Shown here: piece after piece, positions 34,059 through 43,929 of the stretch
Numbering within the stretch: position 1 is the stretch's first letter
Layout of the letters: each line of letters begins with the position of its first letter
Program-made: the position numbers and the translations under genes
Origin: Ectothiorhodospiraceae bacterium
GTDB taxonomy: Bacteria; Pseudomonadota; Gammaproteobacteria; HK1
Reading direction: 5' to 3'
Length of the DNA stretch: 64,000 nt
NCBI GenBank assembly: GCA_024234875.1
Contig: JACKNM010000010.1
Span: 62,001-126,000 of the forward strand
Notes under the pieces: generated by a model
The model's database searches: none
Seen by the model: only the letters and a program-made list of their open reading frames with translations
Told to the model about the DNA's origin: nothing

Positions 34059-34691
34059 TCAACACCGCCCGGCCAGGCGCTCGCCGAGCGCCTGCAGCCG
34101 GCGCTGCGCGTGTGCCGGCAACGGCCAGACATCCCGGCTCACCCCACCGATCCAGACGGTGGCGATTGGCCGCGCGCCGAGCAGCCGTGCGAGCTTGGCC
34201 AACGCCGGGCGTGCGCCGGTGAGCCAGCGCCCCATCCACGCCGGGGCGGCGCTCGATGCGACCAGCACCGCCTCGCGACGCGGCTCGGAATCGCGCATGC
34301 GCGGTGCCGGCTGCCCCCACGGCCAGTATGCGTGGCCGACGCAGCGCTCCATGAAGCAGCGGGTCACCGCGGTCACGTTGCCGAAGTTGACCGGCGAGCC
34401 GAGCACCAGCGCGTCGGCAGAGTCGATCTCGGCCAGCGTGGAGTCCAGGTCGTCGACCAACACGCATGCACCCCGGCTGGGGCCTGGCGTCTGCATGCAG
34501 CTCCGGCAGTTGGTGCAGAACTCGATTCGCCGCTCGATCAACCGGATCCGGCGCGTCGTCGCACCTGCCTCCCGCGCTCGCGCGAGGAGCACCCCCACCG
34601 CGGTGTCGACCACGCCATCGACCCGATAGCTGCCGACGATGCCGACGACGTGCCGCGGCCGAGCATCGGTCATCTCCGAATGTGGACACAT
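34059..34691 (-). CDS. NADPH-dependent FMN reductase / flavodoxin-like protein
   Basis: This is a 204-210-residue flavodoxin-fold protein. The N-terminal HVVGIVGSYRVDGVVDTAVG is the FMN phosphate loop. EFCTNCRSCMQTPGPSRGAC with several cysteines is seen in iron-sulfur flavoproteins and related NADPH:quinone-type reductases. ADALVLGSPVNFGNVTAVTR is the second FMN loop, and HAYWPWGQPAPRM follows. Start: ATG 34691 (GAGG 4 bp upstream) or ATG 34673; uncertain. It reduces flavins, quinones or small redox acceptors. Only part of the cysteine cluster is present, so an Fe-S centre is not certain. Confidence 0.8.
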   Translation of the reverse strand: MCPHSEMTDARPRHVVGIVGSYRVDGVVDTAVGVLLARAREAGATTRRIRLIERRIEFCTNCRSCMQTPGPSRGACVLVDDLDSTLAEIDSADALVLGSPVNFGNVTAVTRCFMERCVGHAYWPWGQPAPRMRDSEPRREAVLVASSAAPAWMGRWLTGARPALAKLARLLGARPIATVWIGGVSRDVWPLPAHAQRRLQALGERLAGRC

Positions 34692-35046
34692 GTCCGCCGC
34701 CTCGCCCGAATGACGCCGTCTCCAAGCTACCCCGGACCGGACCGGCGAGGCTGATCACGGTCAGACTCGTCGTCGAGCGCGCGGGGAGGTTGCAGCATAC
34801 GGCGAGCCCGGTCGCCACGTCCTACGGGCCGCGCGGGGCGACGACGCCACCCGTCGCCTCATGGTCGAGGCCCCCGCTCGTCGACGGGCCCGGCACCCTC
34901 GTCGTCCGACCGGGTCGACCCTGACCGCCACGACCACGAGCGGACATTCGATCGGCTGACCAGGCCGATGGGTCGGCGCGACCGGAGTCCCGTCCCGGGG
35001 GCGCCGGTCACCAGCAGGTCCAGGGACCAAGATCAGAAATCAAGGA

Positions 35047-35065
35047 GATAAGTTGGTCCGACCCC
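35047..35065. repeat. Solo inverted end of the GATAAGTTGGTCC element family
   Basis: GATAAGTTGGTCCGACCCC is identical to the right end of the REPIN at 28069-28087, and the flank AAATCAAGGA resembles AAATCAATGT there. No partner end is visible upstream in 34692-35046, and that stretch holds no recognisable gene. It lies about 50 bp before the exonuclease III gene. Confidence 0.8.
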
Positions 35066-35116
35066 AGGGGCCAGTCGCCTGGTACCCTTCGCGGCGGTCG
35101 GAGCGAAGCCGGGGGA

Positions 35117-35896
35117 ATGCGCGTGCGAGTGGTGAGCTGGAACGTGAACGGGCTGCGGGCCTGTGCCGGAAAGGGGTTCGGGGAGTTCCTGGAGGGCAGC
35201 GGGGTCGATGTGCTCGGGGTCCAGGAGGTCCGGGCCCTGCCCGAGCAGCTCCCGCCCGAGGTCCGTGACCCGGCGGGCTGGCACACCTGCTTCGTCGCCG
35301 CGGAGCGTCGCGGGTACAGCGGTGTCGGTCTGTTCTCGCGGGTCTGCCCCGACCGGGTCGAGACCTCGCTCGGCGAGCCACGCTTCGACACCGAGGGGCG
35401 TCTGGTCATCGCGCGTTTCGGCAAGCTGGTGGTTGCCAATGCCTACTTCCCGAAGGGCAGCGGCAAGGAGCGCGACAACAGTCGCGTGGAGTACAAGCTC
35501 GACTTCTACCGTGCGGTGTTCGACCGGCTGCAGACGTTGCGCCGCCGCCATCCGGTGCTGGTGCTCGGCGATTACAACACTGCGCACACCGAGCTCGACC
35601 TCGCGCGGCCGAAGGACAACGTGAAGAACAGCGGTTTCCTGCCCGAGGAGCGCGCCGAGCTCGACCGTTGGCTCGCTGCCGGCTGGGTCGACACCTTCCG
35701 CGCGCGCCACCCGGATGCCCCGGGTCACTACACCTGGTGGCGCCAGTGGGGCGGGGCCCGGGAGAAGAACGTCGGTTGGCGGATCGACTACGTGCTGGCG
35801 TCGCCATCGGCGATGCGCCTGGTGCGCGATGCCTTCATCTGGCCGGACGTGACCGGCTCCGATCACTGCCCGGTGGGCGTCGACATCGACCTCTGA
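35117..35896 (+). CDS. xth: Exodeoxyribonuclease III
   Basis: This 259-residue enzyme starts at ATG 35117 (MRVRVVSWNVNGLRA). It has the ExoIII/APE signatures: SWNVNGLRA, GVQEVRA (the metal-binding glutamate), YSGVGLFSR, LVLGDYNTAH, YTWWRQWGGAREKNVGWRID and the terminal GSDHCPVG, with the D and H of the active site. It repairs abasic sites and 3' blocking lesions. It converges with the PhyH gene by 24 bp. A REP end sits just upstream and may lie within the promoter. Confidence 0.95.
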   Translation: MRVRVVSWNVNGLRACAGKGFGEFLEGSGVDVLGVQEVRALPEQLPPEVRDPAGWHTCFVAAERRGYSGVGLFSRVCPDRVETSLGEPRFDTEGRLVIARFGKLVVANAYFPKGSGKERDNSRVEYKLDFYRAVFDRLQTLRRRHPVLVLGDYNTAHTELDLARPKDNVKNSGFLPEERAELDRWLAAGWVDTFRARHPDAPGHYTWWRQWGGAREKNVGWRIDYVLASPSAMRLVRDAFIWPDVTGSDHCPVGVDIDL

Positions 35897-35920
35897 CCGC
35901 TGCCGCAGGCTCCGTCCGGC

Positions 35921-36922
35921 TCACCGCGGATGCATCTCGCCCACCGGCGGCGCGCCCCGGTCGACGAAGTCGACCAGCGGGCTGTCGGTGCGCCCGTAGC
36001 CGCCCCACACGCGGAAGCCGAGGAGCTGGAGGAGATCGGGTGAGGCGGCGTCCAGGACGGCCGGATCGGTGCCGATGGTGAAGTTCTCCTGCGGGCGGTA
36101 CTGCGGGCCGCAGTAAGTCGTGAGCAAGCCGCGGCGGGTGGTGTTGCCGATGTTGGCGCCGGTGCCGTGCCACAGACGGCCCTCGAAGATCATCGCGGTG
36201 CCCGCGCGCGCGACCGCCGGGATGGTCTCGAGCGCGGCGTCGGCGACGGGGTCGGGCTGTCGCCCGCTCATGTGGCTACCCGGTACCACGCGCGTGGCAC
36301 CGTTCTCCTCGGTGAAGTCGTCGAGCATCCACATGATGTTGCAGCAGGCGGCGGGGGCGATCATCGACGGCGGCACCTCGTCGACGTCGAAGCGATCGCG
36401 CGCCATCGAGCCCACCCGCAAGTTGTCACGCCCGCGCCGTGTCGGCGCCGGTGCCCACCACTGATCGGTGTGCAGCTTCATCGCCACCCCGCCCGGGTTG
36501 GCGATGTTGGCGGTGAAGCTCGACAGGATGTAGTGCTCGCCGAGCACGTGCCCGACCAGCTCGCGGCTGTCGCGGTGGGCGAGGATGTCGAGGAAGACGT
36601 CGCCCTTGTTCACCAGCATCCACAGCCGTTGGTTGACGCCGCCGGCATGGCGCGAGAACGAGCTGCTGCGCGGCTGGCCCGTATCGTCGCGGAACGTGCC
36701 CCAGTTTTGGTGCGGCGCACCATCGAAGTAGGCGATCCCCGCCTGCTCCTCGGCCAGTGCCTGCTCGTCGATGCGCGTGCGCAGCGCCGCGAGCCACCGC
36801 GGCTCCATCGCGTCGGCCAGCAGGCAGAACCCGAACTGGTCCAGGTCGGCTCGGGCGCGATCCAGATCGCGCGTCGGAGTGGGCAGCGGGTGGTTCGACA
36901 TCGATTCGGCGGGCGTGGGCAT
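35921..36922 (-). CDS. Phytanoyl-CoA dioxygenase (PhyH) family protein
   Basis: This 333-residue Fe(II)/2-oxoglutarate oxygenase starts at ATG 36922, with GAGGTG 9 bp upstream; a second in-frame ATG at 36901 is possible. GVAMKLHTDQWWAPAP supplies H-x-D, and IFEGRLWHGTGANIGNTTRR supplies the distal histidine and oxoglutarate-binding arginine. The N-terminal LDQFGFCLLADAMEPRWL is typical of PhyH. It hydroxylates small acids, CoA esters or natural products. It diverges from the ABC-transporter operon that also contains two TauD-type oxygenases, so its substrate may come through that transporter. Confidence 0.88.
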   Translation of the reverse strand: MPTPAESMSNHPLPTPTRDLDRARADLDQFGFCLLADAMEPRWLAALRTRIDEQALAEEQAGIAYFDGAPHQNWGTFRDDTGQPRSSSFSRHAGGVNQRLWMLVNKGDVFLDILAHRDSRELVGHVLGEHYILSSFTANIANPGGVAMKLHTDQWWAPAPTRRGRDNLRVGSMARDRFDVDEVPPSMIAPAACCNIMWMLDDFTEENGATRVVPGSHMSGRQPDPVADAALETIPAVARAGTAMIFEGRLWHGTGANIGNTTRRGLLTTYCGPQYRPQENFTIGTDPAVLDAASPDLLQLLGFRVWGGYGRTDSPLVDFVDRGAPPVGEMHPR

Positions 36923-37237
36923 GGGCAACGGCACCTCGGACGCCGTGCTCGACGCGCAGTCGACGACGTTGCGCACAGCGGGCGCACGGGAACCAGCGGC
37001 TCTCGCCGCCGTCGTGCCAGCCCGTGGCGCCGAGACACGGTCGGGGATTCGGTGTTGTCGGCGTCGTGCGGCGGAGCATAGACTCTGGCCGCACGGACGA
37101 CAACGACCCGCGACGAACGGGTGAGCGCGCCGAGGCGCGAGACCAGGGAAGGAAACCGACGAATCGCCACCGGCTCCGCCGGTACGCGGTGCGTCGCGAA
37201 CCCGAGTCCCGAACATCCAGAGCCTGGAGGGGAGCCG
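36923..37237. other. Divergent promoter region, PhyH versus ABC operon
   Basis: This 315-bp region contains no gene that I can support. A weak sigma-70-like pair on the plus strand is TTGTCG (37055-37060), 18 bp, then TAGACT (37079-37084), 154 bp before the ABC gene. Confidence 0.3.
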
Positions 37238-38605
37238 ATGAGAACAACGACCGGTCGCAGGGAGCCCACTGCACCCGTACACCGCCTTTCGCTGCTCGGC
37301 GGCGCGCTGCTCGGCATGATGGCCGCGGGCATCGCGTCCGCGGCCGACAAGGTGGTGACCATCTGGCACACCGAGCCGAACCCGAAGAGCGTCGCGGTGA
37401 TGAAGGAAGTCATCGCCGAGTACGAGAAGATGAACCCTGGCATCAAGATCAACCAGGAGCCGATTCCCTGGGGTGATCTCGATACCAAGCTGCAGGCCGC
37501 GTTGGCAGCCGGCGCGCCGCCCGATGCCTCGCACGGTCAGGCCTACGTCGAGCGCTCGCTCTCGGCCAAGGGGCTGCTGGTCCCGATCGACGACGTCATC
37601 AAGTCGATCGGCGAGGACGACATCTACGACGTCGTCAAGAAGCTGAACTACCACGACGGCCACTACTACGGCCTCGCGCACGCCATCGGCACCGACCTCA
37701 TCGTCTACCGCAAGGACCTCTATCGCGAGGCCGGCGTGTCGATGGATCCGCCGAAGACGTGGGACGAGTGGCTCGCCGGTCTGAAGAAGCTGACGAAGGA
37801 AGGGCAGGCCGGGCTCTCGCTCGCCGGTCCGGGCTTCTTCATGAACGAGGAGGTCTACATGTGGCTCGGCTCGAACGGCGGGCGGCTGTTCGACGAGAAG
37901 GGGCGCCCCGCGTTCACCGAGAAGCAGATGATCGAGACTCTGAACTTCTGGAAGGAGCTCGACGAGTGCTGCCTGCCCAAGGGCTGGCTGAGCCACAGCT
38001 ATGCCGACACCTTCGCCAATCTGGCGACTGGCAAGGCCGCCTCGATCCTCGGTTGGGGCCGCGGTGCCTACGAGTTCGAGAAGTACGCGCCAGACGTGGT
38101 CAAGGCAGGTGACTTCGGGGTCTTCAACTCCAAGCCGGTCGGTCCGTCGGCGAACGGAGTCGACTTCGTCACCCAGCTCGACTGCGAGCCGTGGATGGTC
38201 TTCAAGCAGGGCAAGCACCCGCAGGAGGCGATCGACTTCCTGAAGTTCTTCTACCAGAAGGACAACTACACGAAGTACATCCACTCGGTGCCGACCCACT
38301 TCTTCCCGATCCGCAAGTCGGTGCGCCAGTCCGAGGTGTACAAGGCGCATCCGGATCTGAAGAACTGGTCGTTCTGGGTCGACGCCCAGGAGAACGTGAT
38401 CGCGAACCACGATCCCAAGCCGCTGATGATGTCGAAGTGGGATCACCTCACCCTGCCCTACGTGCAGGAGATCGCGACCTCCGGGATCCTGATCGACATG
38501 GTGACCGACGTGCTGCGGCGCGGGAAGTCACCCGAGGAGGCGACGGCGCGGGCGCAGCAGCGCGCCGAGCAGCTCATCACCGATCTGGGTTACAAGAACT
38601 GGTGA
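37238..38605 (+). CDS. ABC transporter extracellular solute-binding protein (CUT1-type)
   Basis: This 455-residue periplasmic protein starts at ATG 37238 behind GGAGGGGAG. The signal peptide ends at about AIASAAD (LSLLGGALLGMMAAGIASA). Next, VVTIWHTEPNPKSVAVMKEV is the hallmark N-terminus of family-1 solute-binding proteins, which bind sugars, sugar alcohols or glycerol-3-phosphate. GTDLIVYRKDLYREAGVSMD and GKAASILGWGRGAYEFEKYA are typical later. It delivers an unknown solute to the two permeases that follow. A hairpin 51 bp after its stop may reduce read-through and raise binding-protein levels. The ligand cannot be read from the sequence. Confidence 0.92.
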   Translation: MRTTTGRREPTAPVHRLSLLGGALLGMMAAGIASAADKVVTIWHTEPNPKSVAVMKEVIAEYEKMNPGIKINQEPIPWGDLDTKLQAALAAGAPPDASHGQAYVERSLSAKGLLVPIDDVIKSIGEDDIYDVVKKLNYHDGHYYGLAHAIGTDLIVYRKDLYREAGVSMDPPKTWDEWLAGLKKLTKEGQAGLSLAGPGFFMNEEVYMWLGSNGGRLFDEKGRPAFTEKQMIETLNFWKELDECCLPKGWLSHSYADTFANLATGKAASILGWGRGAYEFEKYAPDVVKAGDFGVFNSKPVGPSANGVDFVTQLDCEPWMVFKQGKHPQEAIDFLKFFYQKDNYTKYIHSVPTHFFPIRKSVRQSEVYKAHPDLKNWSFWVDAQENVIANHDPKPLMMSKWDHLTLPYVQEIATSGILIDMVTDVLRRGKSPEEATARAQQRAEQLITDLGYKNW

Positions 38606-38655
38606 GCGAGCGGGCGCGGCGGGGCAATCGGCTCCGCCCGCCCTCCTCTCGGTCT

Positions 38656-38686
38656 CGTCGGGGGCGCAAGGGAGCGACCCCCGACG
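38656..38686 (+). terminator. Near-perfect hairpin between binding protein and permease genes
   Basis: CGTCGGGGGCGC pairs with GCGACCCCCGACG apart from a one-base bulge. It lies in the 329-bp gap before the permease genes and fits an attenuator that keeps binding-protein mRNA high. No U-run follows. The rest of the gap (38687-38934) holds nothing I recognise. Confidence 0.5.
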
Positions 38687-38934
38687 GGATCGATCTCGCA
38701 TCGCGCCGTCACCGAGCGGCCGATGCGCTCGCGATTCGTCGCCGGAACGAGTCAGCCATCGGCTCGGGGTCGTCTGCCCCAGAGTCCGCTGGCATCCGCC
38801 CAACACAGCGCGACTGGGCGGCTCACGCTCGCGCCGGGGACGGGGTAGAGATCGATCGTCCCTCCCGGATGCGCCGGTACTGCGGTGCACGTCGCCTCCG
38901 GGTCGGCGGTGAAGCCTGATGAGGTGATTCCGCG

Positions 38935-39876
38935 ATGAGTGCGACCGCACCGCTCCGAAATCGGACGTTGTCCGCCGAGGAACTGGCCCGCCGGGAGCGC
39001 AAGATCCCGGAGCACTACTGGGGATACATCCTGCTCGCGCCAGCGGTACTGCTGGTGATGGCCCTGATCCTCTACCCGGTCGTCTACTCGTTCTGGCTGA
39101 GCTTCCACAGCAAGCACGCCTACCTGCCGATCACCAAGTTCATCGGTTTCGAGAACTTTCGGCGGCTGTTCTTCGAGTCCGAGGATTTCTGGCGCAGCAT
39201 CGAGCTCGGCGCGATCTACGCCTTCGGCAGCGTCACGCTCCAACTCGTCCTCGGCGTCTCCGCCGCGCTCCTGTTGAACCAGACCTTCATCGGACGAACC
39301 TTCATCCGTGGGGTCACGCTCTTCCCCTACATGGTTCCCACGGTGGTCGTGGTCATCCTCTTCCGGTGGCTGTTCAACGACCAGTTCGGCTTCTTCCCGT
39401 ACATGCTCGATCTGCTGGGCATGGACCGGGATGCCTTCCTGTGGGTCTCTCCCGACCACGTGATGCTGACGGTGATTCTGATCAGCACCTGGACCTTCTT
39501 CCCGTTCGTGGTCATCGGCACCTTGGCGAGGCTCCAGACCATCGACCCCGAGCTCTACGCGGCGGCGAAGGTGGACGGCGCCGGCGTCTTCCGGCGCTTC
39601 ATCCACGTGACCCTGCCGCAGCTCGCGAGCGTGCTGTTCGTCATCGTGCTGCTGCGCTTCATATTCATGTTCACGAAGTTCGACGTGATATGGCTGCTGA
39701 CCGGCGCGAGCGGCCTGGGGTACTTCGTGCGGACATTGCCGATCTACACCTTCACCGTGACCTTCAACCAGCTCCAGGTCGGCGCCGGCGCGGCGCTCTC
39801 GGTGATCATGTTCCTGCTGCTGGCGGCATTCGCCTTCGTCTATTTCAAGCTGTTCAAGCGCGAGGAGAACCTCTGA
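38935..39876 (+). CDS. ABC sugar-type permease (MalF-like)
   Basis: This 313-residue inner-membrane protein starts at ATG 38935 with about six transmembrane helices after a 25-residue cytosolic tail. LYPVVYSFWLSFHSKHAYLP is the first periplasmic-loop signature of family-1 permeases, and AKVDGAGVFRRFIHVTLPQL near the C-terminus is the EAA motif (EAAxxDGAxxxxxFxxIxLP) that docks the ATPase. It forms the pore with the next gene, which starts inside its stop codon. Confidence 0.92.
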   Translation: MSATAPLRNRTLSAEELARRERKIPEHYWGYILLAPAVLLVMALILYPVVYSFWLSFHSKHAYLPITKFIGFENFRRLFFESEDFWRSIELGAIYAFGSVTLQLVLGVSAALLLNQTFIGRTFIRGVTLFPYMVPTVVVVILFRWLFNDQFGFFPYMLDLLGMDRDAFLWVSPDHVMLTVILISTWTFFPFVVIGTLARLQTIDPELYAAAKVDGAGVFRRFIHVTLPQLASVLFVIVLLRFIFMFTKFDVIWLLTGASGLGYFVRTLPIYTFTVTFNQLQVGAGAALSVIMFLLLAAFAFVYFKLFKREENL

Positions 39877-40721
39877 TGGACGAGCTCGGGGGCGCCCGCA
39901 AGTACATCTCGCTCGCCACCATCTACGGCTTCGCGGCTCTGCTGCTCGCGATCTGCGGTTTTCCGCTGCTGTGGATGGTGATGACGACCTTGAAGCCGGA
40001 CTCGGAGATCATCACCGCCGAGCCGACGCTGTGGACCTCGGCGCCGCACCTCGAGCACTACGTGCGGCTGTTCGAGCAGACGAACTTCCTCACCTACTTC
40101 AAGAACAGCGTGCTGGTGGCAGGCTCGGCGACCTTGCTCAGCATCTTCGTCGCGACGCTGGCTGGCTACGGCATCACCCGGTTTCGGTTTCGTGGGCGCG
40201 AGAACATCGCGGGCATGATGCTGTTCACCTACATGTTCGCGCCGATCATGATCATCGTGCCGTTCTTCATCCTGATGCGCGGCTACGGGCTGGTGAACAA
40301 CCACTTCGGTCTGGTGCTCGCCTACACCACGTTCTCGCTGCCGTTCTGCATGTGGTTGCTGCGCTCGTTCTTCCAGTCCATCCCGCTGGAGCTCGAGGAG
40401 GCGGCGATGACCGACGGGGCGTCGCGGTTGCAGGCGGTCGTCTACGTGATCGTCCCGCTCGCCCTGCCGGGGGTCATCGCGGTGTCGATCTTCTCCTTCA
40501 TCGTGGCGTGGAACGACTACATCTTCACCCGCACCCTCATCAACTCCGACGAGCTGAAGACGCTGCCGGTCGGCGTCAACGACCTGGTGAACGCGACCGT
40601 GATCGACTGGGGCATGATCCTCGCCGGCGGCGTGGTGATCACCATTCCCGCGCTGATCTTCTTCATCGCGGTGCAACGGTATCTGATCGCCGGCTGGGGC
40701 GCGGGCGCGGTCAAGGGATAG
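39876..40721 (+). CDS. ABC sugar-type permease (MalG-like)
   Basis: This is a 281-residue inner-membrane protein from ATG 39876 (TGATG overlap with the previous stop). It has six helices. The EAA loop is EEAAMTDGASRLQAVVYVIV followed by PLALPG, in the second-permease position. GFPLLWMVMTTLKPDSEIIT and WNDYIFTRTLINSDELKTLP are typical MalG-family segments. It partners with the upstream permease. Confidence 0.92.
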   Translation: MDELGGARKYISLATIYGFAALLLAICGFPLLWMVMTTLKPDSEIITAEPTLWTSAPHLEHYVRLFEQTNFLTYFKNSVLVAGSATLLSIFVATLAGYGITRFRFRGRENIAGMMLFTYMFAPIMIIVPFFILMRGYGLVNNHFGLVLAYTTFSLPFCMWLLRSFFQSIPLELEEAAMTDGASRLQAVVYVIVPLALPGVIAVSIFSFIVAWNDYIFTRTLINSDELKTLPVGVNDLVNATVIDWGMILAGGVVITIPALIFFIAVQRYLIAGWGAGAVKG

Positions 40722-40726
40722 CACGA

Positions 40727-41491
40727 ATGGCACGTCTCGCAGACAAGGTGGCGGTGATCACCGGCGCCGCATCCGGCATCGGCCGAGCTGCGGCGCGGCT
40801 GTTCGCGCGCGAGGGCGCGCGGGTGGTGGTCGCGGACGTGGACGGGGCCGGTGCACGGGCAGTGGCCGACGAGATCCAGGCAGCCGGTGGCAGCGCGCTG
40901 GCGATGGCGGTCGACGTGGCGAGCTCCGAGCAGGTGGCGCGCATGGTCGCCGACACGGTGACCGCCTTCGGGCGTCTCGACGTGCTGGTCAACAACGCCG
41001 GCTACGGTATCCCCGGCACCGTCGTGGACACCGACGAGGCGGATTGGGAGCGCCTGATGGCGGTCAACGTCCGCGGGGTCTACCTCGGCTGCAAGCACGC
41101 CATCCCGGTGATGCGGCGTCAGGGCGGTGGGGTGATCGTCAACACCGCCTCCGCGGTCTCGGTGGTTCCGATTCGCGAGCGCGCGGCCTATGCCGCGTCG
41201 AAGGGGGCGGTGGCCGCGCTCACCCGCGCGGTGGCGGCCGACCACGTCAGCGAGGGGATTCGCTGCAACTGCGTGGCGCCGGGCACCATCAACACCCCGT
41301 ACTTCGACGAGATGCGGGCGAGATCCGAGGATCCGCGGGCATGGGACGCGGCGCTCGCCGCGCGCCATGCGATGAATCGGCTCGGCACTCCGGAGGAGAT
41401 CGCCTACGCGATGCTCTACCTGGCGTGTGACGAGTCGTCGTTCGTGACCGGAACGCTGATTCCGGTCGATGGTGGCATGCGGCCTTTCTGA
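40727..41491 (+). CDS. Short-chain dehydrogenase/reductase
   Basis: This 254-residue classical SDR starts at ATG 40727, 5 bp after the permease stop. VAVITGAASGIGRAAARLFA binds NAD(P), LVNNAGYG is the next motif, and the catalytic Ser-Tyr-Lys appear as NTASAVSVVPIRERAAYAAS-K. An aspartate after the second strand (VVVADVDGAG) suggests NAD preference. It likely oxidises a hydroxyl on the substrate imported by the neighbouring ABC system. Being placed between permease and ATPase genes ties it to that pathway. Confidence 0.88.
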   Translation: MARLADKVAVITGAASGIGRAAARLFAREGARVVVADVDGAGARAVADEIQAAGGSALAMAVDVASSEQVARMVADTVTAFGRLDVLVNNAGYGIPGTVVDTDEADWERLMAVNVRGVYLGCKHAIPVMRRQGGGVIVNTASAVSVVPIRERAAYAASKGAVAALTRAVAADHVSEGIRCNCVAPGTINTPYFDEMRARSEDPRAWDAALAARHAMNRLGTPEEIAYAMLYLACDESSFVTGTLIPVDGGMRPF

Positions 41492-41527
41492 CGGCTGCGG
41501 GTGGGACCGGCGGGGGGCCGACAACAG

Positions 41528-42634
<1,107 letters not shown>

Positions 42635-42693
42635 GACTTCTCGGCGACGGGTCGGGGGCGTCGGCGCACCGATCCGAAGCGCGCGCGACGCGC

Positions 42694-42699
42694 TACACT
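42694..42699 (+). promoter_or_regulatory. Possible -10 (GCTACACT) upstream of the MITE-like element
   Basis: GCTACACT contains a TACACT hexamer matching TATAAT at 4 of 6. It would have to read through the 134-bp element to reach the DHDPS-like gene at 42880. There is no good -35. Confidence 0.25.
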
Positions 42700-42724
42700 C
42701 GGTCCGTGTTCCGGAACCCCTGTC

Positions 42725-42858
42725 AGAGGGTGTTTACAAAGTCTTTGCCTGCTGCGAGGCCCGCCGAGGGCGCCTGGCTGCGTTGTGGGGCCCCCATCGC
42801 CTTGCCAGTCACCCCCGGCTGCCCTCTCGCGACGGCAATTCTTTTGTAAACACCCTCT
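42725..42858. mobile_element. MITE-like element with 16-bp perfect inverted ends
   Basis: AGAGGGTGTTTACAAA (42725-42740) and TTTGTAAACACCCTCT (42843-42858) are perfect reverse complements, and the next nine bases are partly paired too (TTGCC on both sides). The interior is non-coding and GC-rich. The element ends 22 bp before the ATG of the DHDPS-like gene, next to its AAGGAG site. A degenerate left-end relative is at 62588-62631. Confidence 0.8.
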
Positions 42859-42879
42859 CCGCAGCAAGGAGTGATCCCG

Positions 42880-43869
42880 ATGTCACGTTTTCCCGATTAC
42901 CAGCCCAAGGGCGTGATCCCGGCCACCCTGCTGGCCTTCGATCCCGATCTGTCCATCAACGAGGCGGAGTCGCGCCGGCACCTGCGCTTCGTCGCCGACA
43001 CCCCGGGGATCACCGCCATCACCGTCAACGGCCATGCCTCGGAGATCCATGCCTGCACGTTCGACGAGCAGCAGCGGATTCTCGAGGTCAGCCTGGAGGT
43101 CTGCGGTGACGAGCTGCCCCTGATCAACGGTGTCTACGCCGACGGCAGTCAGGAGGCGGCCCGGGTCGCCCGGATGGCCGAGCGCGCCGGCGCGAGCGCG
43201 TTGCTGGTGTTTCCGCCGCAGAGCATGTCGATGGGCGGGCAGCTCCGACCGGAGATGGCGCTCGGGCACTTCCGCACCATCGCCGACGCCACCGACCTGC
43301 CGCTGATCGTGTTCCAGTACCCGGCCGCCACCGGCGTCGGCTATCCCTTCGACACGCTGATGCGGATGGTGGACGAGATCCCGAGCATCCGGGCGATCAA
43401 GGACTGGTGCAACGATCCGGCGCTGCACGAGCGCCACATCCAGGCGCTGCAGGGGCGGTCGAGGCCGGTCAACGTCCTGACCACCCACAGCGCGTGGTTG
43501 CTCGGCTCGCTCTGCATGGGGCCGGCCGGGTTGTTGTCGGGCGCCGGCAGCGTCGTCGCCGACCTCCAAGTGGCGATGTTCCAGGCGGTGCAGGCCGGCG
43601 ATCTGCCGGCGGCGCAGGCGATCAACGAGCGCTACCGGCCGATGGCCCAGGCGTTCTACTCGCCGCCGTTCCTGGACATGCACAACCGCATGAAGGAATG
43701 CCTGGTGATGCTCGATCGCCTCGACCGCGCCGTCGTGCGTCCACCGCTCGCCAAGCTCTCCGCCGCCGAGCTCGCACGGCTGCGGTCGGCCATCGACGCC
43801 GCGGGGCTGCGTCCGGAGGGGGCCTGGCCGAAGGCCGAGGCACCGCTGCGCGCAGTCGGTGGTGACTGA
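42880..43869 (+). CDS. DHDPS/NAL-family lyase or aldolase (NGHASE subgroup)
   Basis: This 329-residue TIM-barrel protein starts at ATG 42880 behind AAGGAG. The Schiff-base lysine is in IRAIKDWCNDP and the tyrosine in IVFQYPAATGVGYP. The substrate loop usually GTTGE is ITVNGHASEIHAC (residues about 46-58). This NGHA-x-E pattern recurs in the second paralogue (51930-52871) and differs from true dihydrodipicolinate synthase. It probably cleaves or dehydrates a 2-oxo-3-deoxy acid, an imino acid or a similar compound. It follows the ABC/SDR genes and precedes two dioxygenases, suggesting a downstream catabolic step. Confidence 0.82.
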   Translation: MSRFPDYQPKGVIPATLLAFDPDLSINEAESRRHLRFVADTPGITAITVNGHASEIHACTFDEQQRILEVSLEVCGDELPLINGVYADGSQEAARVARMAERAGASALLVFPPQSMSMGGQLRPEMALGHFRTIADATDLPLIVFQYPAATGVGYPFDTLMRMVDEIPSIRAIKDWCNDPALHERHIQALQGRSRPVNVLTTHSAWLLGSLCMGPAGLLSGAGSVVADLQVAMFQAVQAGDLPAAQAINERYRPMAQAFYSPPFLDMHNRMKECLVMLDRLDRAVVRPPLAKLSAAELARLRSAIDAAGLRPEGAWPKAEAPLRAVGGD

Positions 43870-43929
43870 CCGACGCACGAGACGACGACTGGAATCGAGC
43901 GCCGGCGGGCCGGCAGGAGGGCTGAGGTG

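Noticed and set aside
37055..37084. Strong sigma-70 promoter for the ABC operon
   Set aside because: TTGTCG-N18-TAGACT is weak; kept only as a low-confidence note.
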